DNA of 64,000 nt from Kribbella soli (GCF_004331345.1 NZ_SJJZ01000005.1:434001-498000); one strand, 5' to 3'; numbered from the stretch's first letter, positions 25,480 to 34,483 are shown. The notes: generated by a model not told the origin, from the sequence alone. Translations and numbers: made by a program.

Positions 25480-26676
25480 ATGATCCGACTGCACCGCCCA
25501 CTCCTCCTTGCCCTGACCACAGCGCTGATCGCGGCCACCGCAGTACTGGCCGTCGCCCAGCCGAGCACCGCCGGTCCACCGCCGGCGCCGGCCGCGTTCA
25601 AGCATCCCGGTGTGCTTGTCGACAAGGCGCAACTCGACTTCGCCCGGCAGCAGGTCCTGGCCGGAGCCCAGCCGCAGAAGGCGGCGTACGACGCGATGAA
25701 AGCCAGCTCGTACGCCGACCTCGCGTACACCCCGAAGCCGCGCGCGATCGTCGAGTGCGGTTCCAACTCGAACCCGAACTACGGCTGCTCCGACGAGCGC
25801 AACGACGCGCTGGCGGCGTACACGCATGCGCTGCTCTGGTACATCACGCGCGACGACCGCTACGCCAAGAAGTCGATCGAGATCATGGACGCGTGGTCCG
25901 CCGTACTGCGCGACCACACGAACAGCAACGCACCGCTGCAAACCGGTTGGTCCGGCGCGTCGTTCTCCCGCGCCGGCGAGCTGATCAAGCACACGTACGG
26001 CGGTCCGTGGACGCAGCGGGTGCGCTTCGAGACGATGCTGCGCACCATCTACCTGCCCGAGGTGCGCAACGGCGCCGGGTGCAAGAACGGCAACTGGGAA
26101 CTGATCATGACCGACGCCGCGATCGGGATCGCGGTGTTCCTCGACGACCACGCCGCCTTCAACAAGGCGATCAGCATCTGGCGCGGCCGGCTGCCCGGCT
26201 ACATCTATGAGACGAGCGACGGCGCCGACCCGAAGGCGCCGACGACCTGCCCGATGGACACCCGCGACGAGATCGTCGACTACTGGCAGGGGCAGTCGAC
26301 GTTCACGAACGGCCTCGCCCAGGAGACCTGCCGCGACTTCGGCCACACCGGCTGGGGTCTGACCGCCGCCACCCACGTCGCCGAGACTGCCTGGCACCAG
26401 GGTGTCAATCTGTACGGCGAAGCCGGCAAGCGCCTGACCGACGGCTACTACTTCCACACCCGCCTGGAGAACGGCGCGGCTGTTCCGCCCGACCTCTGCG
26501 GTGGAACGGTGAAGTTGGGCCTGGGCGCCGTCACCGAGATCGTCTACAACCACTACCACAACCGCCTCGGCCAGCAGATGCCCACAACTCTGGCCTACAC
26601 CGAAGCCAAACGCCCCGCAGGCGCCAACTACTTCTTCGCCTGGGAGACGCTGACCCACGCCAACAACCCACGCTGA
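25480..26676 (+). CDS. Secreted alginate lyase family protein
   Basis: A 398-aa exported protein with a Sec signal peptide (residues 1-31, hydrophobic LLLALTTALIAATAVLAVA). The mature part looks like the alpha/alpha-toroid alginate lyase/PL5-like fold: FKHPGVLVDKAQLDFAR, NDALAAYTHALLWYITRD, KNGNWELIMTDAAIGIAVFLDD (GNWE-type motif), and CRDFGHTGWGLTAATHVAETAWHQG near the probable catalytic His and Tyr. It would depolymerise uronate-containing polysaccharide outside the cell. Upstream, 25400-25430 is AT-rich and probably holds the promoter, with a small dyad TACCC-n7-GGGTA. A convergent hairpin separates it from nrdB. Confidence 0.82.
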   Translation: MIRLHRPLLLALTTALIAATAVLAVAQPSTAGPPPAPAAFKHPGVLVDKAQLDFARQQVLAGAQPQKAAYDAMKASSYADLAYTPKPRAIVECGSNSNPNYGCSDERNDALAAYTHALLWYITRDDRYAKKSIEIMDAWSAVLRDHTNSNAPLQTGWSGASFSRAGELIKHTYGGPWTQRVRFETMLRTIYLPEVRNGAGCKNGNWELIMTDAAIGIAVFLDDHAAFNKAISIWRGRLPGYIYETSDGADPKAPTTCPMDTRDEIVDYWQGQSTFTNGLAQETCRDFGHTGWGLTAATHVAETAWHQGVNLYGEAGKRLTDGYYFHTRLENGAAVPPDLCGGTVKLGLGAVTEIVYNHYHNRLGQQMPTTLAYTEAKRPAGANYFFAWETLTHANNPR

Positions 26677-26695
26677 CCGATCGCGGACGGGCGGA

Positions 26696-26729
26696 AGGCC
26701 CGCGGAGCGGCGAGTTGCACCGCGGGCCT
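26696..26729. terminator. Terminator between alginate lyase-like gene and nrdB
   Basis: AGGCCCGCGG pairs perfectly with CCGCGGGCCT over a 14-base loop. It lies between two convergent stop codons and can serve both genes. Confidence 0.75.
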
Positions 26730-26756
26730 CCCGGTCTGTGATGGTCCCGGATCGAG

Positions 26757-27809
26757 TCAGTCCCAGCTGAGTCCGCTGGCGGACTGGTACTCGATGACCC
26801 GGGTCTCGAAGAAGTTCTTCTCCTTCTTCAGGTCCATCACCTCTGACATCCATCCGAAGGGGTTCCGTGTTTCACCGAAAATCGGTTCGATACCGATTTG
26901 TTCCGCTCTGCGGTCCGTGACGAAGTGCATGTACTGCTCGCAGAGGTCCGCGGTCAGGCCGAGCATGCCGTTGGGCATGGTCGCGCGGCCGTAGGCGACT
27001 TCCAGCTCGCACGCCTCGGTCAGCATCTGCCGGACCTCGACCTGGAACGCGGTCGTCCACAGGTGCGGGTTCTCCTGTTTGATCTGGTTGATGCAGTCGA
27101 TGCCGAAGTTCAGGTGGATCGACTCGTCGCGCAGGATGTACTGGTATTGCTCGGCGATCCCGACCATCTTGTTGCGCCGGCCGAGCGACAGGATCTGCGC
27201 GAAGCCGGTGTAGAACCACATCCCCTCGAACACGACGTAGAACGCGATCAGGTCGCGCAGGAACGCGGTGTCCGCTTCCGGCGTACCGGTGCGGAAATCC
27301 GGGTCCTCCAGGTGTTGCGTGTACTTCAGCGCCCACGCGTCCTTGTCGGAGATCGACGGCACCTCGCGGTACATGTTGAACAGCTCGCCCTCGTCGAGAC
27401 CGAGCGACGTGCAGATGTACTGGAAGGTGTGCGTGTGCACGGCCTCCTCGAACGCCTGGCGGAGCAGGTACTGCCGGCACTCGGGGTTGCTCAGCTGGCG
27501 GTAGACGGCGAGGACGACGTTGTTCGCGACCAGGGACTCGGCGGTGGCGAAGAACCCGAGGTTGCGCTTCAGCATCAGCCGCTCGTCGTCGGTGAGGCCG
27601 TCCTTCGACTTCCACAGTGAGATGTCCGCCTGCATGGACACCTCGGTCGGCATCCAGTGGTTGTTGCACCCGGCAAGGTACTTCTCCCAGGCCCACGTGT
27701 ACTTCAGCGGCAGCAGTTGGTTCACGTCGGCGCGTGAGTTGATCATCGCCTTGTCGGTGACCTGCACCCGGGATGCGCCAACGGTGATCTCGCTCAGTCC
27801 GGTGGTCAC
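26757..27809 (-). CDS. nrdB: Ribonucleotide reductase beta subunit, class Ic-like
   Basis: The 350-aa R2 protein supplies the oxidising cofactor for NrdA. Metal ligands are visible as Glu91 (FFATAESLVANN), Glu122 and His125 (EEAVHTHTF), Glu in VVFEGMWFY, and Glu/His in RDESIHLNF. At the position of the class Ia radical tyrosine (ligand His plus four) there is Phe129, and the first ligand is Glu rather than Asp. Both traits match the Chlamydia class Ic type that uses a Mn/Fe cofactor without a tyrosyl radical. The ATG overlaps the nrdA stop by four bases. Confidence 0.95.
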   Translation of the reverse strand: MTTGLSEITVGASRVQVTDKAMINSRADVNQLLPLKYTWAWEKYLAGCNNHWMPTEVSMQADISLWKSKDGLTDDERLMLKRNLGFFATAESLVANNVVLAVYRQLSNPECRQYLLRQAFEEAVHTHTFQYICTSLGLDEGELFNMYREVPSISDKDAWALKYTQHLEDPDFRTGTPEADTAFLRDLIAFYVVFEGMWFYTGFAQILSLGRRNKMVGIAEQYQYILRDESIHLNFGIDCINQIKQENPHLWTTAFQVEVRQMLTEACELEVAYGRATMPNGMLGLTADLCEQYMHFVTDRRAEQIGIEPIFGETRNPFGWMSEVMDLKKEKNFFETRVIEYQSASGLSWD

Positions 27810-30658
27810 TGGCAGGCCTCGCAGTCAGGGTCGTCGATGGAGCAGACCGCTCCGGTGGGCTCGGGCAGTGCTGGTTCGGCGAGGGATACGGGTACGGCGT
27901 TGAGTCGGCCGTCGGTGCCCTTCAGCGTGGACTTCTCGACATGGGTCGCTGACTGGGAACGCAGGTAATAAGTCGTCTTGAGGCCATAACGCCAAGCTGA
28001 CCGGTAAAGCTCGTCGAGCGCACGACCGGACGGCTTCGCCATGTAGAGGTTCAGCGACTGCGCCTGGTCGATCCACTTCTGCCGCCGCGACGCGGCCTTC
28101 ACCAGCCAGAGCGGGTCGATCTCGAACGCCGTCGCATACAGCTCGCGCAGGTCGGCCGGGATCCGCTCGATCCCCGCGACGACGCCGTCGTGGTACTTCA
28201 GGTCCGACACCATGACCTGGTCCCACAGCCCGCGGGCCTTCAGATCGGCAACCAGGTACGGGTTGGCGACGGTGAACTCGCCGGACATGTTCGACTTCAC
28301 GAACAGGTTGCTGTACGTCGGCTCGATCGACTGGCTCACGCCGCAGATGTTGGAGATCGTCGCGGTCGGCGCGATCGCCATCACGTTCGAGTTCCGCATG
28401 CCGTCGCGCAGGACCTTCGCGCGCAGAGCGTCCCAGTCGAGTTGCGTGTCGCGGTCGACGATCACGTCGCCGTCGCGCGCCGTGTGCAGCAGGTCGAGCG
28501 AGTCGATCGGCAGAATCCCAAGGCTCCACAGCGATCCGTCGTACGACGAGTACCGGCCGCGCTCGGCCGCGAGATCGCTGGACGCCTCGATCGCGTGGTA
28601 GCTGATCTGCTCCATCGAGCGGTCCGCGAACTCGACCGCGGCGTCGGACGCGTACGGGATCCGCAGTGTGAACAACGCGTCGGCGAACCCCATCAGGCCG
28701 AGGCCGACCGGGCGGTGCCGCTGGTTGGCGCGCTCCGATTCCGGGGTGGTGTAGAAGTTCACGTCGATGACGTTGTCGAGCATCCGCACCGCGGTCTTCA
28801 CGGTGTCGCGGAGCAGGTCGGTGTCGAGACCGTCCGCGGCCAGGTGGGCGACCAGGTTGACCGAGCCGAGGTTGCAGACCGCGGTTTCGTCGACGGTCGT
28901 GTTCAGGGTGATCTCGGTGCACAGGTTCGACGAGTGGACGACGCCGTCGTGCTGCTGCGGCGAGCGCAGGTTGCAGGCGTCCTTGAAGGTGATCCACGGG
29001 TGGCCGGTCTCGAACAGCACGGTCAGCATCCGTCGCCACAGGTCAACGGCCTTGACCCGCTTGAACACCCGGATCTCCCCGCGATCCGCAGCCGCCTCGT
29101 ACCGCGCGTACGCCTCGGCGAACGCGGCGCCGTACAGATCGTGCAGGTCCGGCACCTCGTCGGGGGAGAACAAGGTCCACTCCCCACCGGCCTCCACTCG
29201 CTGCATAAAGAGGTCCGGCACCCAGTTGGCCGTGTTCATGTCATGCGTACGCCGCCGCTCGTCGCCGGTGTTCTTCCGCAGATCGAGGAACTCCTCGACG
29301 TCGATGTGCCACGTCTCGAGATACGCACACACCGCACCCTTTCTTTTTCCACCTTGATTCACGGCCACGGCGGTGTCGTTGGCGATTTTGAGGAAGGGGA
29401 CGACTCCCTGGGACTCGCCGTTGGTGCCGCGGATGTGGGCGCCGATGCCGCGGACCGGGGTCCAGTCGTTGCCGAGGCCGCCGGAGTACTTCGCGAGCAG
29501 GGCGTTGTTGCGGATGCCGGTGAAGATGCCGGACAGGTCGTCCTCGACCGTGGTCAGGAAGCACGACGACAGCTGCGGCCGGGTGGTGCCGGAGTTGAAC
29601 AGCGTCGGCGTCGACGACATGAAGCGGAACGAGCTGAGCAGCTCGTAGAACTCGATCGCCCGCGCCTCGCGGTCGTCCTCGCGCAGCGCCATCCCCATCG
29701 CGACCCGGAGGAAGAACGCCTGCGGCAACTCGTACCGCACCTTGTCGAGGTGCAGCAGGTACCGGTCGTAGAGCGTCTGCAGGCTGAGGAAGGTGAAGTT
29801 CAGATCGGCCTCGGGCTTGATCGCGGCAGCGAGCCGGTCGAGGTCGAAGGTGCCGAGCTCGGGGTCGAGCTGCCCGGCCTCGATACCGACCTGGATGTAG
29901 CGCGGGAAGTAGTCGACGTACGCCGTGGTCATGTCGGCCTGGCTGGCCTGCCGGGGCTCGCCGTGGACGCGGCCCAGCGCCTCGCGGCGGATCTGGTCCA
30001 GCAGCAGGCGGGACGCGGCGAAGCTGTACTGCGGCTCGGTCTCGACGTACGACCGCGCGGCCATCACCAGCGCGAGCTCGACCTCGTGCTGCGCGATGCC
30101 GTCGTAGCAGGCGCCGAGCGTCTCGTTCAGGATCAGTTCGGGCTCAACCGCGTCGAGTCCTGCGGCGGCCTCGGCGACGATCACCCGGAGCCGGTCGACG
30201 TCGAGCGGGGACCGGCTGCCGTCGGCCGCGCGGACGGTCAGCGCCGGCTTCTCGGTGACGCCGGTCGGGTCGGCGGGGGTGCGGGCCTTGGTCCGCTCTT
30301 CGCGGTACAGCACGTAGGCACGGGCGACCTGGTGCTCGCCGGCGCGCATCAGCGCCAGCTCGACCTGGTCCTGGATGTCCTCGACCTGCACGCTGCGGCG
30401 GCTGTCACCGCGGCTGGTCAAGGCGGCGACGACCCGGCCGGTCAGGTCGGCGACCAGGTCACGGACCCGGTGGGTGGCGCCCGCGTCGGCGCCCTCGACG
30501 GCGAGGAACGCCTTCGTCACGGCGACGGAGATCTTGGTGGCGTCGAACGGCGTACTGCTGCCGTCGCGGCGGATGACGGTGAGCTCCGTGCGAAGCTCAG
30601 CCGCCACAGAAGCAGCCGGCACAGACGCAGCCGGCACAGATGAGGAAGCAATGGTCAC
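27806..30658 (-). CDS. nrdA: Ribonucleotide reductase alpha subunit
   Basis: The 950-aa R1 reduces ribonucleoside diphosphates. Two ATP-cone-like regulatory domains are seen, starting near TVIRRDGSSTPFDATKIS (residues 22-110) and TVRAADGSRSPLDVDRLRV (about 130-225). The catalytic barrel has SSCFLT, NLCTEITLNT (Asn-x-Cys-x-Glu) and ends in CSIDDPDCEACQ, the flexible redox tail. GTG was chosen because GGAG lies nine bases upstream and no family sequence precedes it. It forms an operon with nrdB and is under a cobalamin riboswitch and NrdR-type boxes, which suggests a B12-dependent class II enzyme elsewhere in the genome. Confidence 0.96.
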   Translation of the reverse strand: MTIASSSVPAASVPAASVAAELRTELTVIRRDGSSTPFDATKISVAVTKAFLAVEGADAGATHRVRDLVADLTGRVVAALTSRGDSRRSVQVEDIQDQVELALMRAGEHQVARAYVLYREERTKARTPADPTGVTEKPALTVRAADGSRSPLDVDRLRVIVAEAAAGLDAVEPELILNETLGACYDGIAQHEVELALVMAARSYVETEPQYSFAASRLLLDQIRREALGRVHGEPRQASQADMTTAYVDYFPRYIQVGIEAGQLDPELGTFDLDRLAAAIKPEADLNFTFLSLQTLYDRYLLHLDKVRYELPQAFFLRVAMGMALREDDREARAIEFYELLSSFRFMSSTPTLFNSGTTRPQLSSCFLTTVEDDLSGIFTGIRNNALLAKYSGGLGNDWTPVRGIGAHIRGTNGESQGVVPFLKIANDTAVAVNQGGKRKGAVCAYLETWHIDVEEFLDLRKNTGDERRRTHDMNTANWVPDLFMQRVEAGGEWTLFSPDEVPDLHDLYGAAFAEAYARYEAAADRGEIRVFKRVKAVDLWRRMLTVLFETGHPWITFKDACNLRSPQQHDGVVHSSNLCTEITLNTTVDETAVCNLGSVNLVAHLAADGLDTDLLRDTVKTAVRMLDNVIDVNFYTTPESERANQRHRPVGLGLMGFADALFTLRIPYASDAAVEFADRSMEQISYHAIEASSDLAAERGRYSSYDGSLWSLGILPIDSLDLLHTARDGDVIVDRDTQLDWDALRAKVLRDGMRNSNVMAIAPTATISNICGVSQSIEPTYSNLFVKSNMSGEFTVANPYLVADLKARGLWDQVMVSDLKYHDGVVAGIERIPADLRELYATAFEIDPLWLVKAASRRQKWIDQAQSLNLYMAKPSGRALDELYRSAWRYGLKTTYYLRSQSATHVEKSTLKGTDGRLNAVPVSLAEPALPEPTGAVCSIDDPDCEACQ

Positions 30659-30794
30659 AGGTGTGCGCTCCAGAAGAGTTCGGAAGCCCGGGACCACGCG
30701 AGCGGGCGCATGACGGGACCGGCGGCACCGGCCGGGAACACTGCCGTCACGCCCTGCGACCCACCCGCGAGATCTCGGACCGCGTGCACCGGCG

Positions 30795-30910
30795 GTACAC
30801 GCACCGGTGGCAGGTATCCGGGCTCGCGGACACGACTCGACGTCACGTCCGCACACCGTTGCGGGGCAGCTCCGGATTCGCACCGGATTCCCCTGTTGCC
30901 TCGGAACAAT
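30795..30910 (-). promoter_or_regulatory. Cobalamin (B12) riboswitch upstream of nrdA
   Basis: On the minus strand the order of conserved cobalamin aptamer blocks is GGGGAATCCGGTGCGAATCC (30894 down to 30875), GCCCCGCAACGGT (30867-30855) and the B12 box CCCGGATACCTGCC (about 30821-30808). These are the L4/J and B12-box elements of the family. The element is about 140 bases upstream of the nrdA GTG and should lower nrdAB expression when adenosylcobalamin is plentiful, as known for Streptomyces nrdABS. Confidence 0.9.
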
Positions 30911-31016
30911 CAACATCTTGTGGTGCCGACCGTCCCGAACCACCAGTAGTAGTGATGCTAGGTGGGTCGCCCTAGATCTTGTGGTAGCGCCACGCCGCGT
31001 GTCGCACATCTTGTGG
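30911..31016 (-). promoter_or_regulatory. Three NrdR-type boxes before nrdA
   Basis: Three copies of a CTTGTGG-containing dyad occur on the plus strand: CAACATCTTGTGG (30911-30923), CTAGATCTTGTGG (30972-30984) and GCACATCTTGTGG (31004-31016). Their ends are 61 and 32 bases apart, close to whole helical turns, as for tandem NrdR sites. A likely minus-strand -10, TAGCAT (30960-30955), lies among them. NrdR would repress nrdAB when dATP is high. The first copy adjoins the riboswitch, so it may lie within the transcript. Confidence 0.7.
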
Positions 31017-31030
31017 TCCTCGTCCCCGCA

Positions 31031-31615
31031 TTACGCTGCGACCGCGTAGAGGTCCTGGAGTGTCATGATCTCCGAGCCGTGATGGATCAGCTCGCGATTC
31101 AGCCGCAGGACGACGTGGCCGAACGGTTCGGCGGCGTCCAGTTCGTTGGCCTGACTCAGGCCGATCGTCAGCGCCGCGTCCTCGTCCAGACCGGCGATCG
31201 CGTCCTGCCAGGCCTCGACCCAGTAGGTCAGCCAGGCGACCGCGTCCCGGGCGTTGCCGTGCAGCGTGATGTCGGCCCGCCCCTGCCGGCTCTCGCCGAA
31301 CGTCCACTCCCAGCGCTCGAAGAACATCTCGGTCAGATGCGCGATCAGCCAGGCGATCGTCCGCGGTCCGCGATGGTCCGGCTCGTCCGGCCATTGCGCG
31401 ACCCATTCACCGGACCCGAGTGGCCGGAACGGCCCTGTGTAATGCCGCCGGACGACGGTGAGCGCCTCGCTGCTCGGTCGCCAGAAGTACTGCTCGTCGG
31501 TCAGGTGGGCGAGCCGCCCGGACAGCACCATCCAGCTGAACCCGAGCTGGCCGCGGACCATCGCCATCGCCGACGGCCGGTGCAGGATGTCCCAGTCGAA
31601 CGCCTCCGGCATCAC
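31031..31615 (-). CDS. DinB-family protein
   Basis: A 194-aa four-helix protein of the DinB/YfiT-like superfamily. The metal-binding histidines appear as IAWLIAHLTEMFFERWEW and ELIHHGSEIM, with a third near the N-terminal bundle. Many actinobacterial members are mycothiol-dependent transferases; the acceptor is unknown. It lies upstream of the nrdA regulatory region, in the same orientation. Confidence 0.82.
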   Translation of the reverse strand: MMPEAFDWDILHRPSAMAMVRGQLGFSWMVLSGRLAHLTDEQYFWRPSSEALTVVRRHYTGPFRPLGSGEWVAQWPDEPDHRGPRTIAWLIAHLTEMFFERWEWTFGESRQGRADITLHGNARDAVAWLTYWVEAWQDAIAGLDEDAALTIGLSQANELDAAEPFGHVVLRLNRELIHHGSEIMTLQDLYAVAA

Positions 31616-31681
31616 AACTCCCCTGTACGATCGAACATATGTTCGAATTCTTGCTCGATCGCGACCGGAAAGTCAAACCGC

Positions 31682-32947
31682 CTAGTGTGTCGGTTCTGGC
31701 CTCGCGGGGACCGGTCTGCTAGGCGGCTCGATCCGCGTGTCCGCGGCCGGACTCGCGAAGCGACGCTCCAGCAGCGTGAAGGCGTCGATCAGTTCGGGCG
31801 CCTCGTAGACGCGGTTGCGGCGCCCGTCGGTGATCTCGCGCAGGATGCCGGTCTCGACCAGCCGGGCGAGGCCTTGGTTGGCGGCCTGCTGGGACCGGTC
31901 GATGAGCTGGGCCGCGGCCGCGAGCGTCAGGACCGGCGCGGCGGGCAGCGCCTCGATCAGGAGTTCGGCCGCAGAGCCGGCGCGGACCGGTGCCGCGCGT
32001 TCCCGCCATGCGGCCTTGAGGTCTGCGGCGCTCTGCTCGAAGCGTGCGGCCTCGGCAGTCGCGTGCGTGCAGGCCTTCGCGAACATCCGCAGCCACGGGT
32101 TCGCGGCCGCGCGGGCCTTCGCGGTCGTCGCGCGTCCGACGTACCGGAAGGCGGTGAGTGTCTCGACGTACTCCGCGGCGTGGGTGGCGAGCGAGAGCGA
32201 GACCGGTGGCACGGTGCGCGTGATCAGGCCCTCGGCGCGCAGGATCAGGTGGATCAGCGCGCGCCCGGTCCGGCCGTTGCCGTCGGCGAACGGGTGGATC
32301 GTCTCGAACTGCGCGTGCGCGATCGCGGTCTTCGCCAGCACCGGCAGCCCCGACTCGCGGACGAACGTCATCAGGTCCGCGAGCAGTTCGGGGATCAGTT
32401 GCGCCGGCGGCGGCACGTAGTACGCCTCGGCGGGGGAGCGGCCGCCGATCCAGTTCTGCAGGTAGCGGATCTCGCCGCCGTACTCCGGGTGCGGCGACTG
32501 CGCCATCAACCGGCGATGCGCCTCGAGCAGGTGGTCGACCTCGAGTTTGTCCCCGGCCTGGACGGACTCGGTCGCCCACGTCATCGCGTCGACCGCGCCG
32601 AGCACCTCCTCGGCGGTCACGTCGCGGGTGCGCTCTCGCAGTACGTCGGCCTTCAGCAACCTGTGCGCGCCGACGACGAGGCCTTCGATGTGCGACGACC
32701 CGACCGCTTCGGCGCGCAGCAGCAACCGCGCCAGCGCCTCGCTGTTGGTCAGTACGGCGGCCGTCGCGTCGAGGCGGGCCAGATCGCCGGCGGCGTCCTC
32801 GAGCAGCGCGAGCACGTCGTCGGACAGGTCGAACTCCCGCCCGACCAGCGGGTCGGGGAAATACAGCTCGTACGAGCCGCCCAGGCGCTCCGCCCGGGTG
32901 AACCCGTCGGGGTGCCCGGGCCAGCGGTGCAACTCAACCCGTGCCAT
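31682..32947 (-). CDS. Fic-family protein with winged helix
   Basis: A 421-aa protein predicted to AMPylate or otherwise modify target proteins. The catalytic motif HPFADGNGRTGR lies at residues 218-229, and the class II N-terminal inhibitory motif SSHIEG at 84-89. The C-terminal 100 residues contain a DNA-binding-like winged helix (LTLAAAAQLIDRSQQAANQG). That architecture is common for chromosomal, self-inhibited Fic proteins. The chosen ATG gives ARVELHRWPGHPDGF; an upstream ATG is in the DnaA-box repeat. Downstream lies the DinB gene. Confidence 0.9.
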   Translation of the reverse strand: MARVELHRWPGHPDGFTRAERLGGSYELYFPDPLVGREFDLSDDVLALLEDAAGDLARLDATAAVLTNSEALARLLLRAEAVGSSHIEGLVVGAHRLLKADVLRERTRDVTAEEVLGAVDAMTWATESVQAGDKLEVDHLLEAHRRLMAQSPHPEYGGEIRYLQNWIGGRSPAEAYYVPPPAQLIPELLADLMTFVRESGLPVLAKTAIAHAQFETIHPFADGNGRTGRALIHLILRAEGLITRTVPPVSLSLATHAAEYVETLTAFRYVGRATTAKARAAANPWLRMFAKACTHATAEAARFEQSAADLKAAWRERAAPVRAGSAAELLIEALPAAPVLTLAAAAQLIDRSQQAANQGLARLVETGILREITDGRRNRVYEAPELIDAFTLLERRFASPAADTRIEPPSRPVPARPEPTH

Positions 32948-32961
32948 ACCCTTATTCAAGC

Positions 32962-32995
32962 TTATCCACAAACCTTGAACAAGGTCTGTGGATAA
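32962..32995. promoter_or_regulatory. Inverted pair of DnaA-box sequences
   Basis: TTATCCACA (32962-32970) and its complement TGTGGATAA (32987-32995) both match the DnaA-box consensus exactly. They are the ends of a 15-bp inverted repeat with one mismatch and a GAAC loop. The site is between divergent Fic and methyltransferase genes, so it may be a DnaA-sensitive operator; it could also be a site for another dimeric regulator. A single pair is not an origin. Confidence 0.55.
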
Positions 32996-33035
32996 ACAAC
33001 CTGCTGTGGACCCGGATCTGGGGAGACTTCTGGTT

Positions 33036-33860
33036 GTGACTCTGGATGCGCAGACTCAGCAGATGGTGGCCGCCAACGAAGCCGACTGGAACGCACGGGC
33101 GCCGCTGCACGCGGCGAGCGACTTCTACGACCGGCCCGCGGAGTTCTGGTTCGCCGACTACGAGTGGGAGGATCTCGGCCCGCTCGACGGTCGCGACGTA
33201 CTGCACCTGCAATGTCACCTGGGCACCGAGACGATCGAGTTCGCGCGGCGGGGTGCGCGGACGAGCGGGCTCGACCTGTCCGAGAAGTCGCTGGAGGCCG
33301 CACGGCAGATCGCGGCCGAGGCCGGCGTCGAGGTCGACTACCTGCACGCCAACGTGTACGACGCCGTGGACGCGGTCGACGGACGGCAGTTCGACCTCGT
33401 CTACACCGGCAAGGGCGCGCTCTGTTACCTGCCCGAACTGAAGCAGTGGGCCGAGGTCGTCCGCGACCTGCTCAAGCCCGGGGGCGTCCTCTACATCGTC
33501 GAATTCCACCCGCTGCTCAACGCGCTCCGCGAGGTCTCCCTGCCCGGCGAGTCCGAGGACCTCGTGCTCCGCGCCGACTACCTCGAAGGCCGCGGGCCAA
33601 TCGCTCACGACTCCACCGTCACCTACACCGGCGACGAGGTCCCCGGCCGCCAGACCAGCTACGAATGGCGCCACGGCCTCGGCGAGATCACCACGACCCT
33701 CGCCGACGCAGGCTTCCAACTCAGCAGCCTCCGCGAGTCCGAAGTACTACCGTGGCCTCGCTGGCCATCGATGCAACAGACTCCCGACGGCTGGTGGCGC
33801 CTGCCGGACATCGCGCCTCGTATCCCACTCCTCTTCGCCTTGAAGGTCACGAAACCATGA
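33036..33860 (+). CDS. Class I SAM-dependent methyltransferase
   Basis: A 274-aa methyltransferase. SAM motif I is degenerate: LHLQCHLGTETIEFARRG, the form seen in a common actinobacterial group, followed by SGLDLSEKSLEAAR and LLKPGGVLYIVEFHP. GTG was chosen because GGGGAG ends ten bases before it; an earlier ATG would start within the DnaA-box repeat. It overlaps the next methyltransferase by four bases. The substrate is unknown. Confidence 0.82.
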   Translation: MTLDAQTQQMVAANEADWNARAPLHAASDFYDRPAEFWFADYEWEDLGPLDGRDVLHLQCHLGTETIEFARRGARTSGLDLSEKSLEAARQIAAEAGVEVDYLHANVYDAVDAVDGRQFDLVYTGKGALCYLPELKQWAEVVRDLLKPGGVLYIVEFHPLLNALREVSLPGESEDLVLRADYLEGRGPIAHDSTVTYTGDEVPGRQTSYEWRHGLGEITTTLADAGFQLSSLRESEVLPWPRWPSMQQTPDGWWRLPDIAPRIPLLFALKVTKP

Positions 33861-34483
33861 GCCGCGCGGAACGCGAGCAGGACCTCATCACCTACTACTC
33901 CAACGAGATCCAGGATCGCGTCGAGCGTGACCTCCCCGAGCCGCGAGTCGCCCGGCGTACGGCGTACCTCGAACAACTCCGCGCCGAAGGCCGCGACACG
34001 GTCCTCGAGCTCGGCTGCGGTCCGGGCCGCGACGGAGAAGCGATCGCGGCGGCCGGTTTCACCTACACCGGCGTGGACCTGTCGCCGGCCAGCGTCGACG
34101 CCTGCCGCGAACTCGGGCTGCGCGCGGAGGTCGCGTCGGTGCTCGACCTGCCGTTCGACGACGCGACGTTCGACGCCGGCTGGACGATGAGCACGTTGCT
34201 GCACGTCGCCGACGAAGATCTCGACCAAGCGCTGCAGGAGATCATCCGGGTACTGCGCCCAGGCGCGCCACTGGCCGTCGGACTCTGGGGTGACGTCAGC
34301 TCAGGCGAACGCGTCTGGGAGGACGGCAAGGGCTACGGTCCCGGCCGGTTCTTCAGCATCCGCAGCGACGAGGGACTGCGCCAGGTGCTCGGCCGGTACG
34401 GCGTGGTGGAGCAGTGGATGACCTGGGACGACGACCGCGTCATGCACTACCAGTGGGCAGTGCTGCGAGTCAGCGCTTCCTAG
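33857..34483 (+). CDS. Class I SAM-dependent methyltransferase
   Basis: A 208-aa methyltransferase coupled (ATGA overlap) to the preceding one. Motifs are TVLELGCGPGRDGEAIAAAG, YTGVDLSPASV and VLRPGAPLAVGLWG. The pair may act on one substrate in succession, but no pathway genes surround them. Its last 14 bases overlap a convergent small membrane protein gene. Confidence 0.84.
   Translation: MSRAEREQDLITYYSNEIQDRVERDLPEPRVARRTAYLEQLRAEGRDTVLELGCGPGRDGEAIAAAGFTYTGVDLSPASVDACRELGLRAEVASVLDLPFDDATFDAGWTMSTLLHVADEDLDQALQEIIRVLRPGAPLAVGLWGDVSSGERVWEDGKGYGPGRFFSIRSDEGLRQVLGRYGVVEQWMTWDDDRVMHYQWAVLRVSAS

Noticed and set aside
28190..30643. An 817-codon open frame on the plus strand opposite nrdA
   Set aside because: Low-complexity composition and exact placement opposite nrdA mark it as an antisense shadow.
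30962..32995. A 677-codon plus-strand frame
   Set aside because: It crosses the DinB and Fic genes in antisense and has shadow composition.
32962..32995. Origin of replication
   Set aside because: Only two DnaA boxes occur, and no dnaA, dnaN, parAB or AT-rich unwinding region is nearby.
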